Counted from the first letter of the stretch, positions 26,314-36,037 are shown. The stretch: 64,000 nucleotides of DNA from PFJX01 sp964466195 (GCA_964466195.1 CAYXMQ010000006.1:1-64000), one strand, 5' to 3'. The notes: generated from the letters alone by a model not told the origin. Numbers and translations: made by a program.

Positions 26314-27449
26314 TTCGACATCTCCTCATGCAACTCCCGATAAACAGCCAGGGTTCGGCCCAGGACTAACTTCTCGTCGAACTCCCGCTCTACCCTTTCA
26401 CGGCCGGCTGCGCCCATGCGCACCCGCTCTCCAGGATGTTCAAACATGAAACGAATCGCCTCCGCCAGCGCAGCCGCGTCGCGGCACGGCACCAACAAAC
26501 CGGTTAGGCCATCTTCGACCGCCTCGCGGCAACCGGGCGCATGGGTCGTCACGATAGGCAGTCCGCAGGCGGCTGCCTCCAACAGACTCTTCGGCAAGCC
26601 CTCGCGGTAGCTCGGCAATACCGCCAAATCGACCTGATGCAGACAGCTCGCCATGTCCTCGACGTGTCCCAACGCGCGGATCAGACCGGCATCCTGCCAA
26701 GATTGCACGACGTCATCGGGCACTGCGGCCGGATTTCCCCGATCCGGCGCGCCGGCCAGCAGAAATTCGACGGGCATCCCCTGGGCCTTCAAACGCCGGG
26801 CGGCCTCGACGTATTCACCGACGCCCTTGTCCCACAATAAACGCGCCGCAAACAGTACGCGAAAAACCTCTGCTGCCGGGCGCGGCGCGGCGCTTGGCCG
26901 AAAGCGCGCCGTATCGACACCCGAGCCGCGGATCATGCGCACATGCGGCGCTGCAACCAGGCGAGTCCGCTCGAACGCCTCGCAGTCGTCCCGATTCTGC
27001 AAGATGAGCCGGCTATGACGGCCGCTTAACGCAACTTTCAGCAACAGGCGCACGAACGGGCGCAGCAGCCGGGCGCGCGGCGAGTCGCTGGAAAAAACGT
27101 AGCCCATGCCCGCAACCGCATTGATCCGCCGGCGAACGCCGGCCACGCGCGCGGCGAGGGAACCATAGACGACGCACTTGATGGTGAAGTGATGGGCCAC
27201 GTCCGGCCGTTCTTTCCGGTAGAGCCTTATCAAGTGCAGCAGCAAGGCCAGTTCCCGCACCGGATTCAGGCTCAGCCGCTGCATCGGCAACGGAATCCAG
27301 CGAAACCCCGCCGCCTGCAGCCGCGCCCCAAAAGGCCCATCCGGCGAAACCAGAACGACTTCAGCCCCGGCCGCCTGCAAGGCAAGCGCCAACGGCAAGC
27401 GAAAGTTATAGAGATACCAGTCGGTATTGGCGAACAACAGAACCTTCAT
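26310..27449 (-). CDS. Glycosyltransferase family 4
   Basis: A 379-residue GT-B fold enzyme. The N-terminal acceptor domain starts MKVLLFANTDWYLYNFRLPL, and the C-terminal donor domain has VLFAARLLWDKGVGEYVEAA and VLPSYREGLPKSLLEAAACGLPIVTT, where the E-x7-E motif binds the nucleotide sugar. It should add a sugar to the lipid-linked glycan started by the neighbouring transferase. ATG 27449 overlaps the asnB stop by 4 bp; the far-upstream in-frame ATG (27725) is out-of-frame antisense within asnB and rejected. The sugar is unknown. Confidence 0.9.
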   Translation of the reverse strand: MKVLLFANTDWYLYNFRLPLALALQAAGAEVVLVSPDGPFGARLQAAGFRWIPLPMQRLSLNPVRELALLLHLIRLYRKERPDVAHHFTIKCVVYGSLAARVAGVRRRINAVAGMGYVFSSDSPRARLLRPFVRLLLKVALSGRHSRLILQNRDDCEAFERTRLVAAPHVRMIRGSGVDTARFRPSAAPRPAAEVFRVLFAARLLWDKGVGEYVEAARRLKAQGMPVEFLLAGAPDRGNPAAVPDDVVQSWQDAGLIRALGHVEDMASCLHQVDLAVLPSYREGLPKSLLEAAACGLPIVTTHAPGCREAVEDGLTGLLVPCRDAAALAEAIRFMFEHPGERVRMGAAGRERVEREFDEKLVLGRTLAVYRELHEEMSK

Positions 27450-29401
27450 GCGTGTTGATGCTCCAGCCAGGCCTGGAACATCAACACGTCCCACAGGTAG
27501 TAGTGCCAGTTCCGCCGACCGGACAGATGTTCCTGCCATTTCTGCCGGATCGGCGCCGGCGTGAAATAGCCTTCCCGCTTCAGGCGGTCTTCGTTGAGCA
27601 ACATTTCCGCCCATTCGCGCAACGGCCCGCGCAGCCAGGAATCGATCGGCACGCCGAAGCCCATCTTGGGTCGCTCGACCATGGCCTGCGGCACATATTG
27701 ATACAGCACCTGCCGTAACAGCCATTTACCCTGGCCACGCCGGATCTTCATGGCCAACGGCAACGACCAGGCGAACTCGACCACCCGGTGATCCAGCAGC
27801 GGCACGCGCGTTTCCAGAGATACGCCCATCGCCGCGCGATCCACCTTGGTCAAAATATCGTCGGGCAGATACGTAATCTGGTCCAGAAACATCATGCGGC
27901 TCTCAAAGTCGGGCAACTCGGCCCACTGCGCCGGATCGGTCAGCACCGTGGCCGGCTCCCGCGCTCCGGGCACCATGGCGGCAGGCTGCTTCCAGTGCGA
28001 GACCAGACCCAAATAGATTTCCTCCGGGCTGCGCACCGCCAATATCTCCGCCAGCTTATGCACTTTGTCGCCCGGATTGGCATAGCGCCAACCGGCGGGA
28101 AGAAAGCGGGCCAACCTTTTAAAAATACCATTCAGCGCAGTTGGCGGCAGCGTCGTCAGCGCCCCGGCCATGGCCGCCCGCACGCTCAAGGGCGCCCAAG
28201 CGATCCGCCGCCAGATATTCGTCGCCCAGAAATACCGGTTGTAGCCGCCAAACAACTCATCGCCGCCATCCCCGGAAAGGCACACCATGACATGCTGGCG
28301 CGCCAGTTGTGACACCAAAAAGGTGGGAATCTGCGACGAATCTGCGAAAGGTTCGTCATACAGCGCGGGCAAACGTGGAATGACGGCCATCGCCTGTGCG
28401 GCTGTCACATAGAACTCGGTGTGCCGCGTGCCCAGATGCGCCGCGACCGCATGGGCATGTTCCGCCTCGTTGTAACCGGCTTCATGGAAGCCAATGCTGA
28501 ACGTGCGTACCGGCCGCTCCGATTGCGCCTGCATGAGCGCGACCACGATGGACGAATCAATACCGCCAGACAAAAAAGCGCCTAGCGGCACATCCGCCAC
28601 CCTTTGCCCGTCGACCGCCTGAACGAGCAGCCGCTCCAGTTCGGCCAACGCTTCCGCATCATTGCCTTGAAACAGATTGCCCTGCCCGGTCTCGGCCGCA
28701 GAACGTGCCGACCAATACGACAACGGGCGCGCATCCCGTTGTCCGGCATGCAATTGCAGGAAAGTGCCGGGCGGCAGTTTGGCTATGCCCTGATAAATCG
28801 AGTGCGGCGCCGGTATGGCGTTGTGGCGCAGATAAAGCGTGAGCGCATCGCGGTCGATCTCGGCGCGAAACGCCGGGTGCGCCTTGAGCGCCTTCAATTC
28901 AGAACCAAACAAGAACGTATCGCCCTGCCAACCGTAATACAGCGGCTTCTCGCCCAGCCGGTCACGGGCCAGTGACAACGTGCGGGTTTCCCGATCCCAC
29001 AGTGCAAAGGCGAACATGCCGACGAATTTCTTCAGCGACGCTTCCAGCCCCCATGCGGCAATCGCCGCCAGCATGACCTCGGTATCAGAGTGGCCGCGCC
29101 AACTGGGTGCGGCGCCACCTTGTTCCAATTCGCGGCGGATAGCCGCGAAGTTGTATACCTCGCCGTTGAACGCGATCACATAGCGTCCGCAGGACGACAG
29201 CATGGGTTGATGGCCCTGCGGCGTGAGGTCGAGGATAGCGAGACGGCGGTGAGCGAGCGCAATTCCTGCATCGGCATCGCTCCACACGCCCTGATCGTCC
29301 GGACCGCGATGAGTGATGCGGTCGGCCATGGCCGCCACAACCGCTTCCGACGCCTCGGCCAAATGGCCACGGGCTTTCCAATAGCCGGTCAGGCCGCACA
29401 T
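27446..29401 (-). CDS. asnB: Asparagine synthase (glutamine-hydrolysing)
   Basis: A 651-residue two-domain enzyme. The N-terminal glutaminase has the Cys2 nucleophile (MCGLTGYW), HRGPDDQG and IAFNGEVYNF; the C-terminal synthetase has the ATP pyrophosphatase motif AFLSGGIDSSIV and VCLSGDGGDELFGGYNRY. It makes asparagine or, in glycan clusters, may amidate a sugar uronate; AsnB homologues inside polysaccharide loci are common and their product is often uncertain. It is coupled to the GT4 gene, which supports the glycan role. It is 205 bp downstream of the GT2 genes on the same strand. Confidence 0.92.
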   Translation of the reverse strand: MCGLTGYWKARGHLAEASEAVVAAMADRITHRGPDDQGVWSDADAGIALAHRRLAILDLTPQGHQPMLSSCGRYVIAFNGEVYNFAAIRRELEQGGAAPSWRGHSDTEVMLAAIAAWGLEASLKKFVGMFAFALWDRETRTLSLARDRLGEKPLYYGWQGDTFLFGSELKALKAHPAFRAEIDRDALTLYLRHNAIPAPHSIYQGIAKLPPGTFLQLHAGQRDARPLSYWSARSAAETGQGNLFQGNDAEALAELERLLVQAVDGQRVADVPLGAFLSGGIDSSIVVALMQAQSERPVRTFSIGFHEAGYNEAEHAHAVAAHLGTRHTEFYVTAAQAMAVIPRLPALYDEPFADSSQIPTFLVSQLARQHVMVCLSGDGGDELFGGYNRYFWATNIWRRIAWAPLSVRAAMAGALTTLPPTALNGIFKRLARFLPAGWRYANPGDKVHKLAEILAVRSPEEIYLGLVSHWKQPAAMVPGAREPATVLTDPAQWAELPDFESRMMFLDQITYLPDDILTKVDRAAMGVSLETRVPLLDHRVVEFAWSLPLAMKIRRGQGKWLLRQVLYQYVPQAMVERPKMGFGVPIDSWLRGPLREWAEMLLNEDRLKREGYFTPAPIRQKWQEHLSGRRNWHYYLWDVLMFQAWLEHQHA

Positions 29402-29605
29402 GAGGCTTTACCTGCCGCCGTGCGCAACATTGCCAAGAGGCGAGACGCATTCACCAGCATGGCATATCGCTTTCACCATCGGCGTGGCTCGGGATAAACA
29501 TGCGCGGCCTCATGTCGGCGTCACCCATCAGCGGTATAAATGCCTGCGCCCAATTGCAAGTCCTTTCGGCCAGATAGCCGGGATGCCGGAAACCTTATTC
29601 TGGGT

Positions 29606-30538
29606 TTAAGGCGCATGCGAATAAGAGTGCCGAAAGCGACGTGCAATCGTCAGGAAATAAGGTGGAGTATGTGCGAGAAATACAAGTTTAGCGGTTAACC
29701 CAGGCATGCCCATCTGAAAAACAAGGCGGCGGATTGAGTTAAGCCCTCCTAAATCACCCGCCTCTTTCATGCCTGCCGCTGTATAGAAAGCAATGCGATT
29801 AAATAGCCGCTTGGCTGACACGCGCTCCTTAACACTTAAATCCTTTCCACTGATCAAATCATACAAATATATCAAAGAGCCAGGCGCACTCTGCTCGCGC
29901 AGTTCTGTACTGCGGTTTACCGCATCTCGGTTATAAATGGCCGTGACCCTCGCTGCGTGAGCCATACCAAATGCTCTCGCCATTCTGATCCAGGCCACCA
30001 AATCTTCGCCTCGCCTCATACCCACAGGAAACCCCCCTGTTTTTATAAATGTATTTTTTTTTACACATGCCGTACTAGAATTTACCAAAGAAAAATTTTT
30101 TGCCATTTCGCCAAAAAAGTCATCTACTTTACCCATATAACCTTGAGGGCATGCTGATTTCGGAATGTATCTTGCACCATTCAGATGAATTTCATGCATC
30201 GTGCTATATAGAGCCACATCAGGGCACAGCGAAATCAAAGTCTTTAGAGTTTCTAAATGTGCAGGCAGCCAAACATCATCGGCATCAATAAACGCGACAT
30301 AATTTGAAAGTGCTGCCGCTATTCCAGCATTTCTGGCAACACTCACGCCAGCGTTTACTTGGTGTAACAACTTAATACGATCGTTTTTTAAAAACTGTAC
30401 GACCTGGCCTCCACCATCAGTCGAACCATCATCGACCACGATAATTTCGTCTGGTTGTAAAGTCTGTGCCAGAACACTTTGCAATGTTACCCCGATATGT
30501 GGCGCTTTGTTGTAGAGAGGAATGACGACGGAAAACAT
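29606..30538 (-). CDS. Glycosyltransferase family 2
   Basis: A 310-residue GT-A enzyme: MFSVVIPLYNKAPHIGVTLQ, EIIVVDDGSTDGG, NAGIAAALSNYVAFIDADDVW (the DxD metal/nucleotide site) and a variable acceptor domain. It probably adds a sugar to the surface or pilin glycan. The sequence is clearly AT-richer than the flanking asnB and Wzx genes, with an A9 run on the coding strand (30054-30062), suggesting horizontal acquisition. It lies 4 bp downstream of the other GT2 gene. Confidence 0.88.
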   Translation of the reverse strand: MFSVVIPLYNKAPHIGVTLQSVLAQTLQPDEIIVVDDGSTDGGGQVVQFLKNDRIKLLHQVNAGVSVARNAGIAAALSNYVAFIDADDVWLPAHLETLKTLISLCPDVALYSTMHEIHLNGARYIPKSACPQGYMGKVDDFFGEMAKNFSLVNSSTACVKKNTFIKTGGFPVGMRRGEDLVAWIRMARAFGMAHAARVTAIYNRDAVNRSTELREQSAPGSLIYLYDLISGKDLSVKERVSAKRLFNRIAFYTAAGMKEAGDLGGLNSIRRLVFQMGMPGLTAKLVFLAHTPPYFLTIARRFRHSYSHAP

Positions 30539-30542
30539 ATGG

Positions 30543-31445
30543 TTAAATATTCTCCAACCTCAATACGACCTTTTTAAGGCCTCTTAGCCACAGGCTAACC
30601 TGGTTGGATATGTGCTTAATTGGAATCAGTGCAACTATAATTGGCTTTATGTGCAGGGGCGCAATCGAAATATATTTTATATAATACGAAAAAGGATGAA
30701 CCCTGTAAATTAACCTCGCCCAACCCAGGTTATTGGACATTAGCTGTGAACCAGCATTCATGCCATGAAACCTGTAGATTTGGTAAGTACCGTTAACACA
30801 TCGCAGGCAGCCTTGTTCCAGCATTTTAAAAGGAAGAATAAAATCCGGCGAGTAATTATATGAAAATAATAGTCGATCGAGTGCGGCAATTTTATGCCTA
30901 TGGAACAACCCGTAAATATAAAAATTTCTTGCGTTCATGGTTGTTTCTTCCGCCATAAAACAACGCAGGTAATCGCCTCGTTTATAATTTTTCGGCCGGC
31001 GTTCAATAATAATCTTATCCCCTCTTAAAAACCGTATCGAGCCGCGCACAGCGAAATCCTTTTCACCCAACTCCGGCACAAGAATCTCCAGCCAATTAGG
31101 TGCCCACATATCATCATGTGCCGCCCACATAAAATACTTTCCAGTTGAATAATCGAGCACATATTCAAAGTTATTTCCGAAGCCAAGATTTTTATCTTGC
31201 CGCAAATAGCGTATCCGTCCATCCTTTCGTGCATAAGCCTCACAGATTGCTTGCGTTCCATCCGTTGAAGCATTGTCTGAAATAATGAGCTCGAAATCCG
31301 TAAACGTCTGCGCAAGAAGCGAATCCAGGGCTTCGCTAATATAATTTTCTCCGTTGTAGACTGGCATACCGATGCTGACTGATGGAGTGTGATCCGAGCG
31401 TCGTGCTATCTCGGCACTAGATTGGTTGACAAGCTTTTCAGCCAT
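30543..31445 (-). CDS. Glycosyltransferase family 2
   Basis: A 300-residue GT-A enzyme with PSVSIGMPVYNGENYISEAL, FELIISDNASTDGTQ and YFMWAAHDDMWAPNW, in which AHDD replaces the more usual DxD. ATG 31445 is preceded by a good GAGGAAGG site; the upstream ATG (31511) is rejected. The gene overlaps the end of the flippase gene by 8 bp and is AT-rich like its GT2 neighbour, so the pair looks like a transferred cassette within the cluster. The sugar specificity is unknown. Confidence 0.88.
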   Translation of the reverse strand: MAEKLVNQSSAEIARRSDHTPSVSIGMPVYNGENYISEALDSLLAQTFTDFELIISDNASTDGTQAICEAYARKDGRIRYLRQDKNLGFGNNFEYVLDYSTGKYFMWAAHDDMWAPNWLEILVPELGEKDFAVRGSIRFLRGDKIIIERRPKNYKRGDYLRCFMAEETTMNARNFYIYGLFHRHKIAALDRLLFSYNYSPDFILPFKMLEQGCLRCVNGTYQIYRFHGMNAGSQLMSNNLGWARLIYRVHPFSYYIKYISIAPLHIKPIIVALIPIKHISNQVSLWLRGLKKVVLRLENI

Positions 31446-32955
31446 GAACAAACCTTCCTCGCAACCGTAAAGCCTGTTGCGACAAAAAGGCTCTTGGCTC
31501 GGGCGTTGCAACTACGACTGCGCTGGCTGTAAGCATGCCAGCCAATACAAGCCCCAGCGCGGTGAATAGACGGTTGTCAAATATTGGCCAAGTAAGTTTT
31601 AACAAAATGGCGACTAGACCTCCCATAAGGAGTGGCTGAATAATGGCTTCTCGATACCACCGCCATTTTTCTGCGGGCAGTATTTTGCGGTGCATGAAGT
31701 GCATACCTATCAGCACATAGCCAGCATTCAGAGCAAACCAAACCCATGCTGCGCCCACACTTCCGTAGCGTGGCACAGCCCAAATGATGGTGGGGACAAT
31801 GATAGCCACAGCGACAATGTTTACGCGCACGGCGAAGCTCGTCCAACCATGGGCGAGTTGTGCCATATAGGGCACATGCATGAAACCGTTGCACATGGTG
31901 CCCAGCGCAAGTAGGGACAACAGCGGCGCGGCGTGCTGAGCAAGCATCGGGTCACCAGTCCATGCCCACAATAAAGGTTTGGCGAAAACCACCATCACCA
32001 TTACGGGCGGGATCAGAATGGCCGCCATCCATTGGCTAGCGCGGTGATAGGTAGCGATAAGAGTGGAGTGGTCGGCTCTGGCGACCAGTTCCGTGAATTT
32101 TGGTGCAATGGCGATGGCAAGCGGTGAAACCAGCAAAGCAAGCGCACCCGCCACAGACGCGGCGAGGGCGTAATAGCCAAACTGTTCCATGGTCAGGAGC
32201 TTGCTCAAGAGCAGTTTATCCATCTGGGTAAGCATCAAGGCAAGCAATGTGGTCACGGCCATGCCGCCAGCAAAGTGCTGGATAAGCTTGAGCTCACTTC
32301 TATCGAAACGACCGGCGTGCCTGGCTTTCGGCAAGTAGCGGTAGGTCTGTACAGCGAATACCGCCACTGTCACGAGCGACACCACACCTTGCCAGAGAAA
32401 AAAAGCTCCGATGCTTGGAGACACCCACGCCAGCACGCCAACCGCCCCCCCCCAACGCAGGGAAGCAAGCAGGCCTTGCGCGGCATTGAGCCAAACCTGG
32501 CGTTGCAGTCCCTGTATAGCGCCCCGATAGACTTGCTCCGCCATGCGTGCAGCCAGAACTAGACCCATCACAGCGATGGCCTGGATAACATCTTGTTGCG
32601 GTAAATACTCGAACTTGAGCCAGTGATTCACCATCCACGGCGCCGCGAGCCAGACGACGAGAACGACTGCTAACGCCACACCGCCATAAATAATTTCCAG
32701 ACTGCGTAACAAATTCCGGATCGATTGTTCACTGAGCGCCCCAGCCGAAAAGCGTGCCATCTCCCGGTTCAAGGTCGGCGAGAGCCCCATATCCAATAAG
32801 GTGAGCCATGCCTGCATCATGCTCATGAAACCCACCAGGCCCCATGCCTCCATCCCCAAGTAATGAATATAGACAGGAATGAAAGCCAGCCCCATCACGG
32901 CCACCCAGCCCTGACCAAGGTAATTCACGATGGTATTTTTTGTTAAAGATGGCAT
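31438..32955 (-). CDS. Wzx-type oligosaccharide flippase
   Basis: A 505-residue protein of the MATE/MOP (polysaccharide_synt) superfamily with about twelve to fourteen membrane helices, starting MPSLTKNTIVNYLGQGWVAVMGLAFIPVY. It would flip undecaprenyl-PP-linked oligosaccharide to the periplasm. The coding strand contains a G9 run (C9 on the + strand, 32445-32453) encoding Trp-Gly-Gly-Ala, a possible slippage site. It stands between the GT genes and the O-ligase gene, as expected for a Wzx-dependent pathway. The ribosome-binding site is weak. Confidence 0.88.
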   Translation of the reverse strand: MPSLTKNTIVNYLGQGWVAVMGLAFIPVYIHYLGMEAWGLVGFMSMMQAWLTLLDMGLSPTLNREMARFSAGALSEQSIRNLLRSLEIIYGGVALAVVLVVWLAAPWMVNHWLKFEYLPQQDVIQAIAVMGLVLAARMAEQVYRGAIQGLQRQVWLNAAQGLLASLRWGGAVGVLAWVSPSIGAFFLWQGVVSLVTVAVFAVQTYRYLPKARHAGRFDRSELKLIQHFAGGMAVTTLLALMLTQMDKLLLSKLLTMEQFGYYALAASVAGALALLVSPLAIAIAPKFTELVARADHSTLIATYHRASQWMAAILIPPVMVMVVFAKPLLWAWTGDPMLAQHAAPLLSLLALGTMCNGFMHVPYMAQLAHGWTSFAVRVNIVAVAIIVPTIIWAVPRYGSVGAAWVWFALNAGYVLIGMHFMHRKILPAEKWRWYREAIIQPLLMGGLVAILLKLTWPIFDNRLFTALGLVLAGMLTASAVVVATPEPRAFLSQQALRLRGRFVHG

Positions 32956-33060
32956 TTAGCAATCTCTGAACAACTTACCCAATGAAAAAAGGGCAGGTTA
33001 GACACCCTGGCGCCCAGCCTTAATCATCATTTCGGTGGACTCTAATCAAACGGTTTCCGT

Positions 33061-35007
33061 TCACTGGCTGGGCGGTTTTGTGAATGGCGCGGTTGGCGTT
33101 GTCTGCAACAGGGCAAAATACTGATACCCAGCAATACGCCAGAGCGTGTATTGGGCTTCCCTCCAGAACACTTGATCGTTGCGAATGCCGGGGTTGGCTT
33201 CCATGCGGCGAATCGCTTCCGCCATCTGTGCCGCCAGTGCAGTCAATTCCTGTTCATGGCCGGGTACGGTACGGGACAAAATGGCGGTTGCCAACAACAG
33301 GCGAACGCCGAGAAACGTGTCGGCAGCCAAGCCGGCACGCCACCACAGCATGGCTTCAGAATCGGATTCTGCCAGCCCGCCGAGATGGTAATAACTCAAA
33401 CCATGACGGGCATTGCAGCCCAGATTACGCTCAGCAATAGCTTGGCCGCGCGCGCGCATGGCATTGGTCAAGGGGCCCTCCCGTATGACCGCCAAGGCGT
33501 CATTGGCATAAGGCAGATAACACGGCGCACGCTGCCATCCCGCCTCCATGCGGGCCAATGCCTCGTCGCGTATTGGCCCGCCGCCGCCCGAAACTGACGC
33601 CAGTTCCAGACCCATGATGTGCTGTGGCGACGGGTGAAACGGCGCCAGCACTGAAATCCAATAGGCCACCTCGTAACGGGGATAAGGAATCTGCCATTTC
33701 CACAACGTGCGCTGGATGGAACGCGCCTCGCCCAACAAGCCTTCCACGGCCACCTGGCCAACCAGCAGATAACCCAACAAGAAAGCGTAGCCGCCGGCGG
33801 CCATGCGCAGGGCGCGCAGATTCTTCTGTCTGCCTTTGGCTATGGAAGCTGCTGGCGCAGAATCCGTATCAACCTCGCCAACCCGCGCCAGATACAAGCC
33901 CAGCAACAAACTCACGAGCGTAAAGAAGAACAGAAAGTTGACCGCGGCATGCAGCAGGATCGCGCCGATGCCCGCCAGATACCCCATGCGCAGCAAGGCC
34001 TCATTGCTGTTCCCTGATCCGCCTTGTCGCAGCGTGCGCCACCCCGCCCAAGCCACCCACAGCAGCAAACCCATTATCAACAGAAACATCGGCAACCCGG
34101 CTTCCAGCCAGAGTTGCAGGTAATCGTTATGCACCCAGCCGCTCGCGGAAACGGTCTCTTCCGAATAACGGTATTGCGGATACAGCATACGAAAAGTACC
34201 CAAGCCCGTGCCCAACCACGGATGTTCCTGGATCATCAGCCAGGCCGAGCGCATCAACATGATGCGATAGGGATCGCCGCCCTGCACGGTATCAATCAGG
34301 CGTTGCGCCACCGACACCCCGCCACTGATCGATAACGCGGAAAAGTAAGAAACAAGGGACACGGCGGCCAGTAGTGCCGATTTGCGCCCGAACTGCGGCT
34401 GCTTGCGCGCCAGCCAAAACAGCGCCGGCAATACCAGCAGCAACGCCAGTGCCGCACCGCGCGAAGACACCAGGAACGCAATGAAAGCGGCGGCCGCCAA
34501 CAACGCCAATTGTCCCGTTCGCAACCAGCGCGGTGAGAGAACCAGATCGGCCGCCAAATAGCGGGCCAGCAACGGCAGACCCAGCAAGTTGAGCAGCGCG
34601 GCATAGGTGTTGGGGTCGTTGAACGGCCCCTGCGGTTTCAGGGTGAAGGTGTTGGGGCCTTGCAGCAGCCCCCAAACAATAAGAACCAGCAATAAAACGG
34701 GTAGGCTACGCATGAGAAACCCATCCAGCTGATTTCGCGCATGCAGCGTAGAGCCGGCCAGCCAGGCCAACGGCATGCAAACCAGCGCTGCCGCCTGCGG
34801 CAAAGACAAGCCCGGCATCTGGCTGAAGAACAAGGAAGCAGGCGGCCAAAGCAGCCAGCCCAGCATGAGCAAGGAAAAAACGTTACCTGTCCAATGAGTT
34901 TGTGATTTAGCTGCCACAGCCGGCAGTAGTAGTAATGCAGCAAAGGCCGAGAACGGTGCCAAGACCGCTACCGCGATGGATATGTGGATAAGAAACGTGA
35001 TGGCCAT
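33061..35007 (-). CDS. O-antigen ligase-family protein, probable pilin O-oligosaccharyltransferase (PglL-like)
   Basis: A 648-residue protein with about twelve hydrophobic helices in the first 430 residues, carrying the Wzy_C signature HPWLGTGLGTFRMLYPQYRY and WVHNDYLQLWLEAGLP. A soluble C-terminal domain (about 450-640) follows, as in PglL/PilO-type ligases (Wzy_C_2). These enzymes transfer lipid-linked glycan to Ser/Thr of type IV pilin or to lipid A. The position next to pilA favours a pilin ligase. ATG 35007 lies only 15 bp past the pilA terminator and has no clear ribosome-binding site, so its expression may depend on read-through. Confidence 0.85.
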   Translation of the reverse strand: MAITFLIHISIAVAVLAPFSAFAALLLLPAVAAKSQTHWTGNVFSLLMLGWLLWPPASLFFSQMPGLSLPQAAALVCMPLAWLAGSTLHARNQLDGFLMRSLPVLLLVLIVWGLLQGPNTFTLKPQGPFNDPNTYAALLNLLGLPLLARYLAADLVLSPRWLRTGQLALLAAAAFIAFLVSSRGAALALLLVLPALFWLARKQPQFGRKSALLAAVSLVSYFSALSISGGVSVAQRLIDTVQGGDPYRIMLMRSAWLMIQEHPWLGTGLGTFRMLYPQYRYSEETVSASGWVHNDYLQLWLEAGLPMFLLIMGLLLWVAWAGWRTLRQGGSGNSNEALLRMGYLAGIGAILLHAAVNFLFFFTLVSLLLGLYLARVGEVDTDSAPAASIAKGRQKNLRALRMAAGGYAFLLGYLLVGQVAVEGLLGEARSIQRTLWKWQIPYPRYEVAYWISVLAPFHPSPQHIMGLELASVSGGGGPIRDEALARMEAGWQRAPCYLPYANDALAVIREGPLTNAMRARGQAIAERNLGCNARHGLSYYHLGGLAESDSEAMLWWRAGLAADTFLGVRLLLATAILSRTVPGHEQELTALAAQMAEAIRRMEANPGIRNDQVFWREAQYTLWRIAGYQYFALLQTTPTAPFTKPPSQ

Positions 35008-35021
35008 TTAGAAGCAGCAAG

Positions 35022-35045
35022 AAAAACGCCGGCATAAAGCCGGCG
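35022..35045 (-). terminator. Intrinsic terminator after pilA
   Basis: Read on the - strand: CGCCGGC, loop TTTAT, GCCGGCG, then TTTTTC. It is a 7-bp GC-rich stem with a T-tract, about 70 bp after the pilA stop and just before the O-ligase start. Confidence 0.85.
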
Positions 35046-35115
35046 CTCGGAAGGTTCGTTAGCCAGGAATGTCCCAGCTACTAGCAAATATCCGTTTCTA
35101 TTAGACGATCTTGTA

Positions 35116-35547
35116 TCAGCAGATGCCCGCAGCACCACAAGTACCACCCGTGGCCCACGCACCACCGACAGCGGCCGGCGGGGTAAGCGTGTAGGTGAAA
35201 GCAATACCCGTGCCACTGCCCGTTGCGGTAATCACGTTAGTTGTCGCATCGACCGTGACACTAGCGACATACTGACCGCTACCCGAGGTAAGGTTACCCG
35301 GCACATTGTTCGAACCAGCGTCGCAGGTTCCTACGGCATTGCCTGCTTGCATACAGCCATCAATAGCGAGTTTGTAAGGTGCTGTCGCATTAATCACTTC
35401 AGTGAAACGGGCTTTCGCCGTGTAGCTCTGATAACTCGGCACCGCGATCGCTGCCAGAATGCCGATGATGGCCACGACGATCAGCAGTTCGATCAAGGTA
35501 AAACCGGACTGGCCGGAGCGGTTACGCAGTTGGTTCAAATTGGTCAT
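35116..35547 (-). CDS. pilA: Type IV major pilin PilA
   Basis: A 143-residue prepilin. A 15-residue leader ending in Gly (MTNLNQLRNRSGQSG) precedes the mature N-terminus FTLIELLIVVAIIGILAAIA, with Phe1 and Glu5 as required for PilD processing and N-methylation. The C-terminal half has four cysteines (CMQAGNAVGTC and TCGAAGIC) and is rich in Ser/Thr, giving plausible O-glycosylation sites. ATG 35547 has an ideal AAGGAG site. A candidate sigma-54 promoter lies 67 bp upstream. The adjacent O-ligase and glycan genes suggest that this pilin is glycosylated. Confidence 0.95.
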   Translation of the reverse strand: MTNLNQLRNRSGQSGFTLIELLIVVAIIGILAAIAVPSYQSYTAKARFTEVINATAPYKLAIDGCMQAGNAVGTCDAGSNNVPGNLTSGSGQYVASVTVDATTNVITATGSGTGIAFTYTLTPPAAVGGAWATGGTCGAAGIC

Positions 35548-35613
35548 ATAAGACTCCTTCAGTTCAGTGGAATAAATGCGCCGGGACTGGGAGAGGCGCG
35601 GCGAGGTAACTAA

Positions 35614-35629
35614 AGCCAGTTTCGTGCCA
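35614..35629 (-). promoter_or_regulatory. Candidate sigma-54 promoter of pilA
   Basis: On the - strand TGGCACGAAACTGGCT: the GG of the -24 element and GC of the -12 element are 10 nt apart as RpoN requires. Only the -12 TTGCW differs, being TGGCT. Transcription would start about 55-60 nt before the pilA start codon. RpoN/PilR control of pilA is known in many proteobacteria. Confidence 0.6.
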
Positions 35630-36037
35630 AGAGTCACATCCCGCTTGCACGCGGCATCCTGCATCGCTCGATCGAAACCCAGAAGGTTGTGGCAGACAAA
35701 AAACCCTGCCACTCCGAAAAGCCGCCCATTATTGGCAGTGCTGCTTCTCTGCCAGGGAACGAGGTCAGACACGAGAGACCTCATCACGTACCGTCTGGCG
35801 CGGTTTTCACGAAATACTTCCCCTGCGGCAAGCCTTCGAAATGCGCATCCTGGAGGATCGTTGCATGGAGCAGGATGCACGGTGGCGTAGAGCAACGCAG
35901 CGACCATGGGCAGCTTTTTTCGATGCTGATTTTGCCGGCATACAAGGCAACGGCTTCATCCTGAACGGGAAACCCCGCTTTTTTTGCAGCCCGGTTTCTC
36001 TGCCAGAATATCGCATCAGAAAAATCGAGAGGATCAG
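35630..36037. other. Intergenic region between divergent pilA and the HTH-Sel1 gene
   Basis: About 490 bp separate the two start codons. Apart from the pilA leader and sigma-54 site, I see no gene. An 11-mer, TTCTCTGCCAG, occurs twice (near 35747 and 35998), once close to each half. PilR activator sites would be expected here, but I could not define them. Confidence 0.4.
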
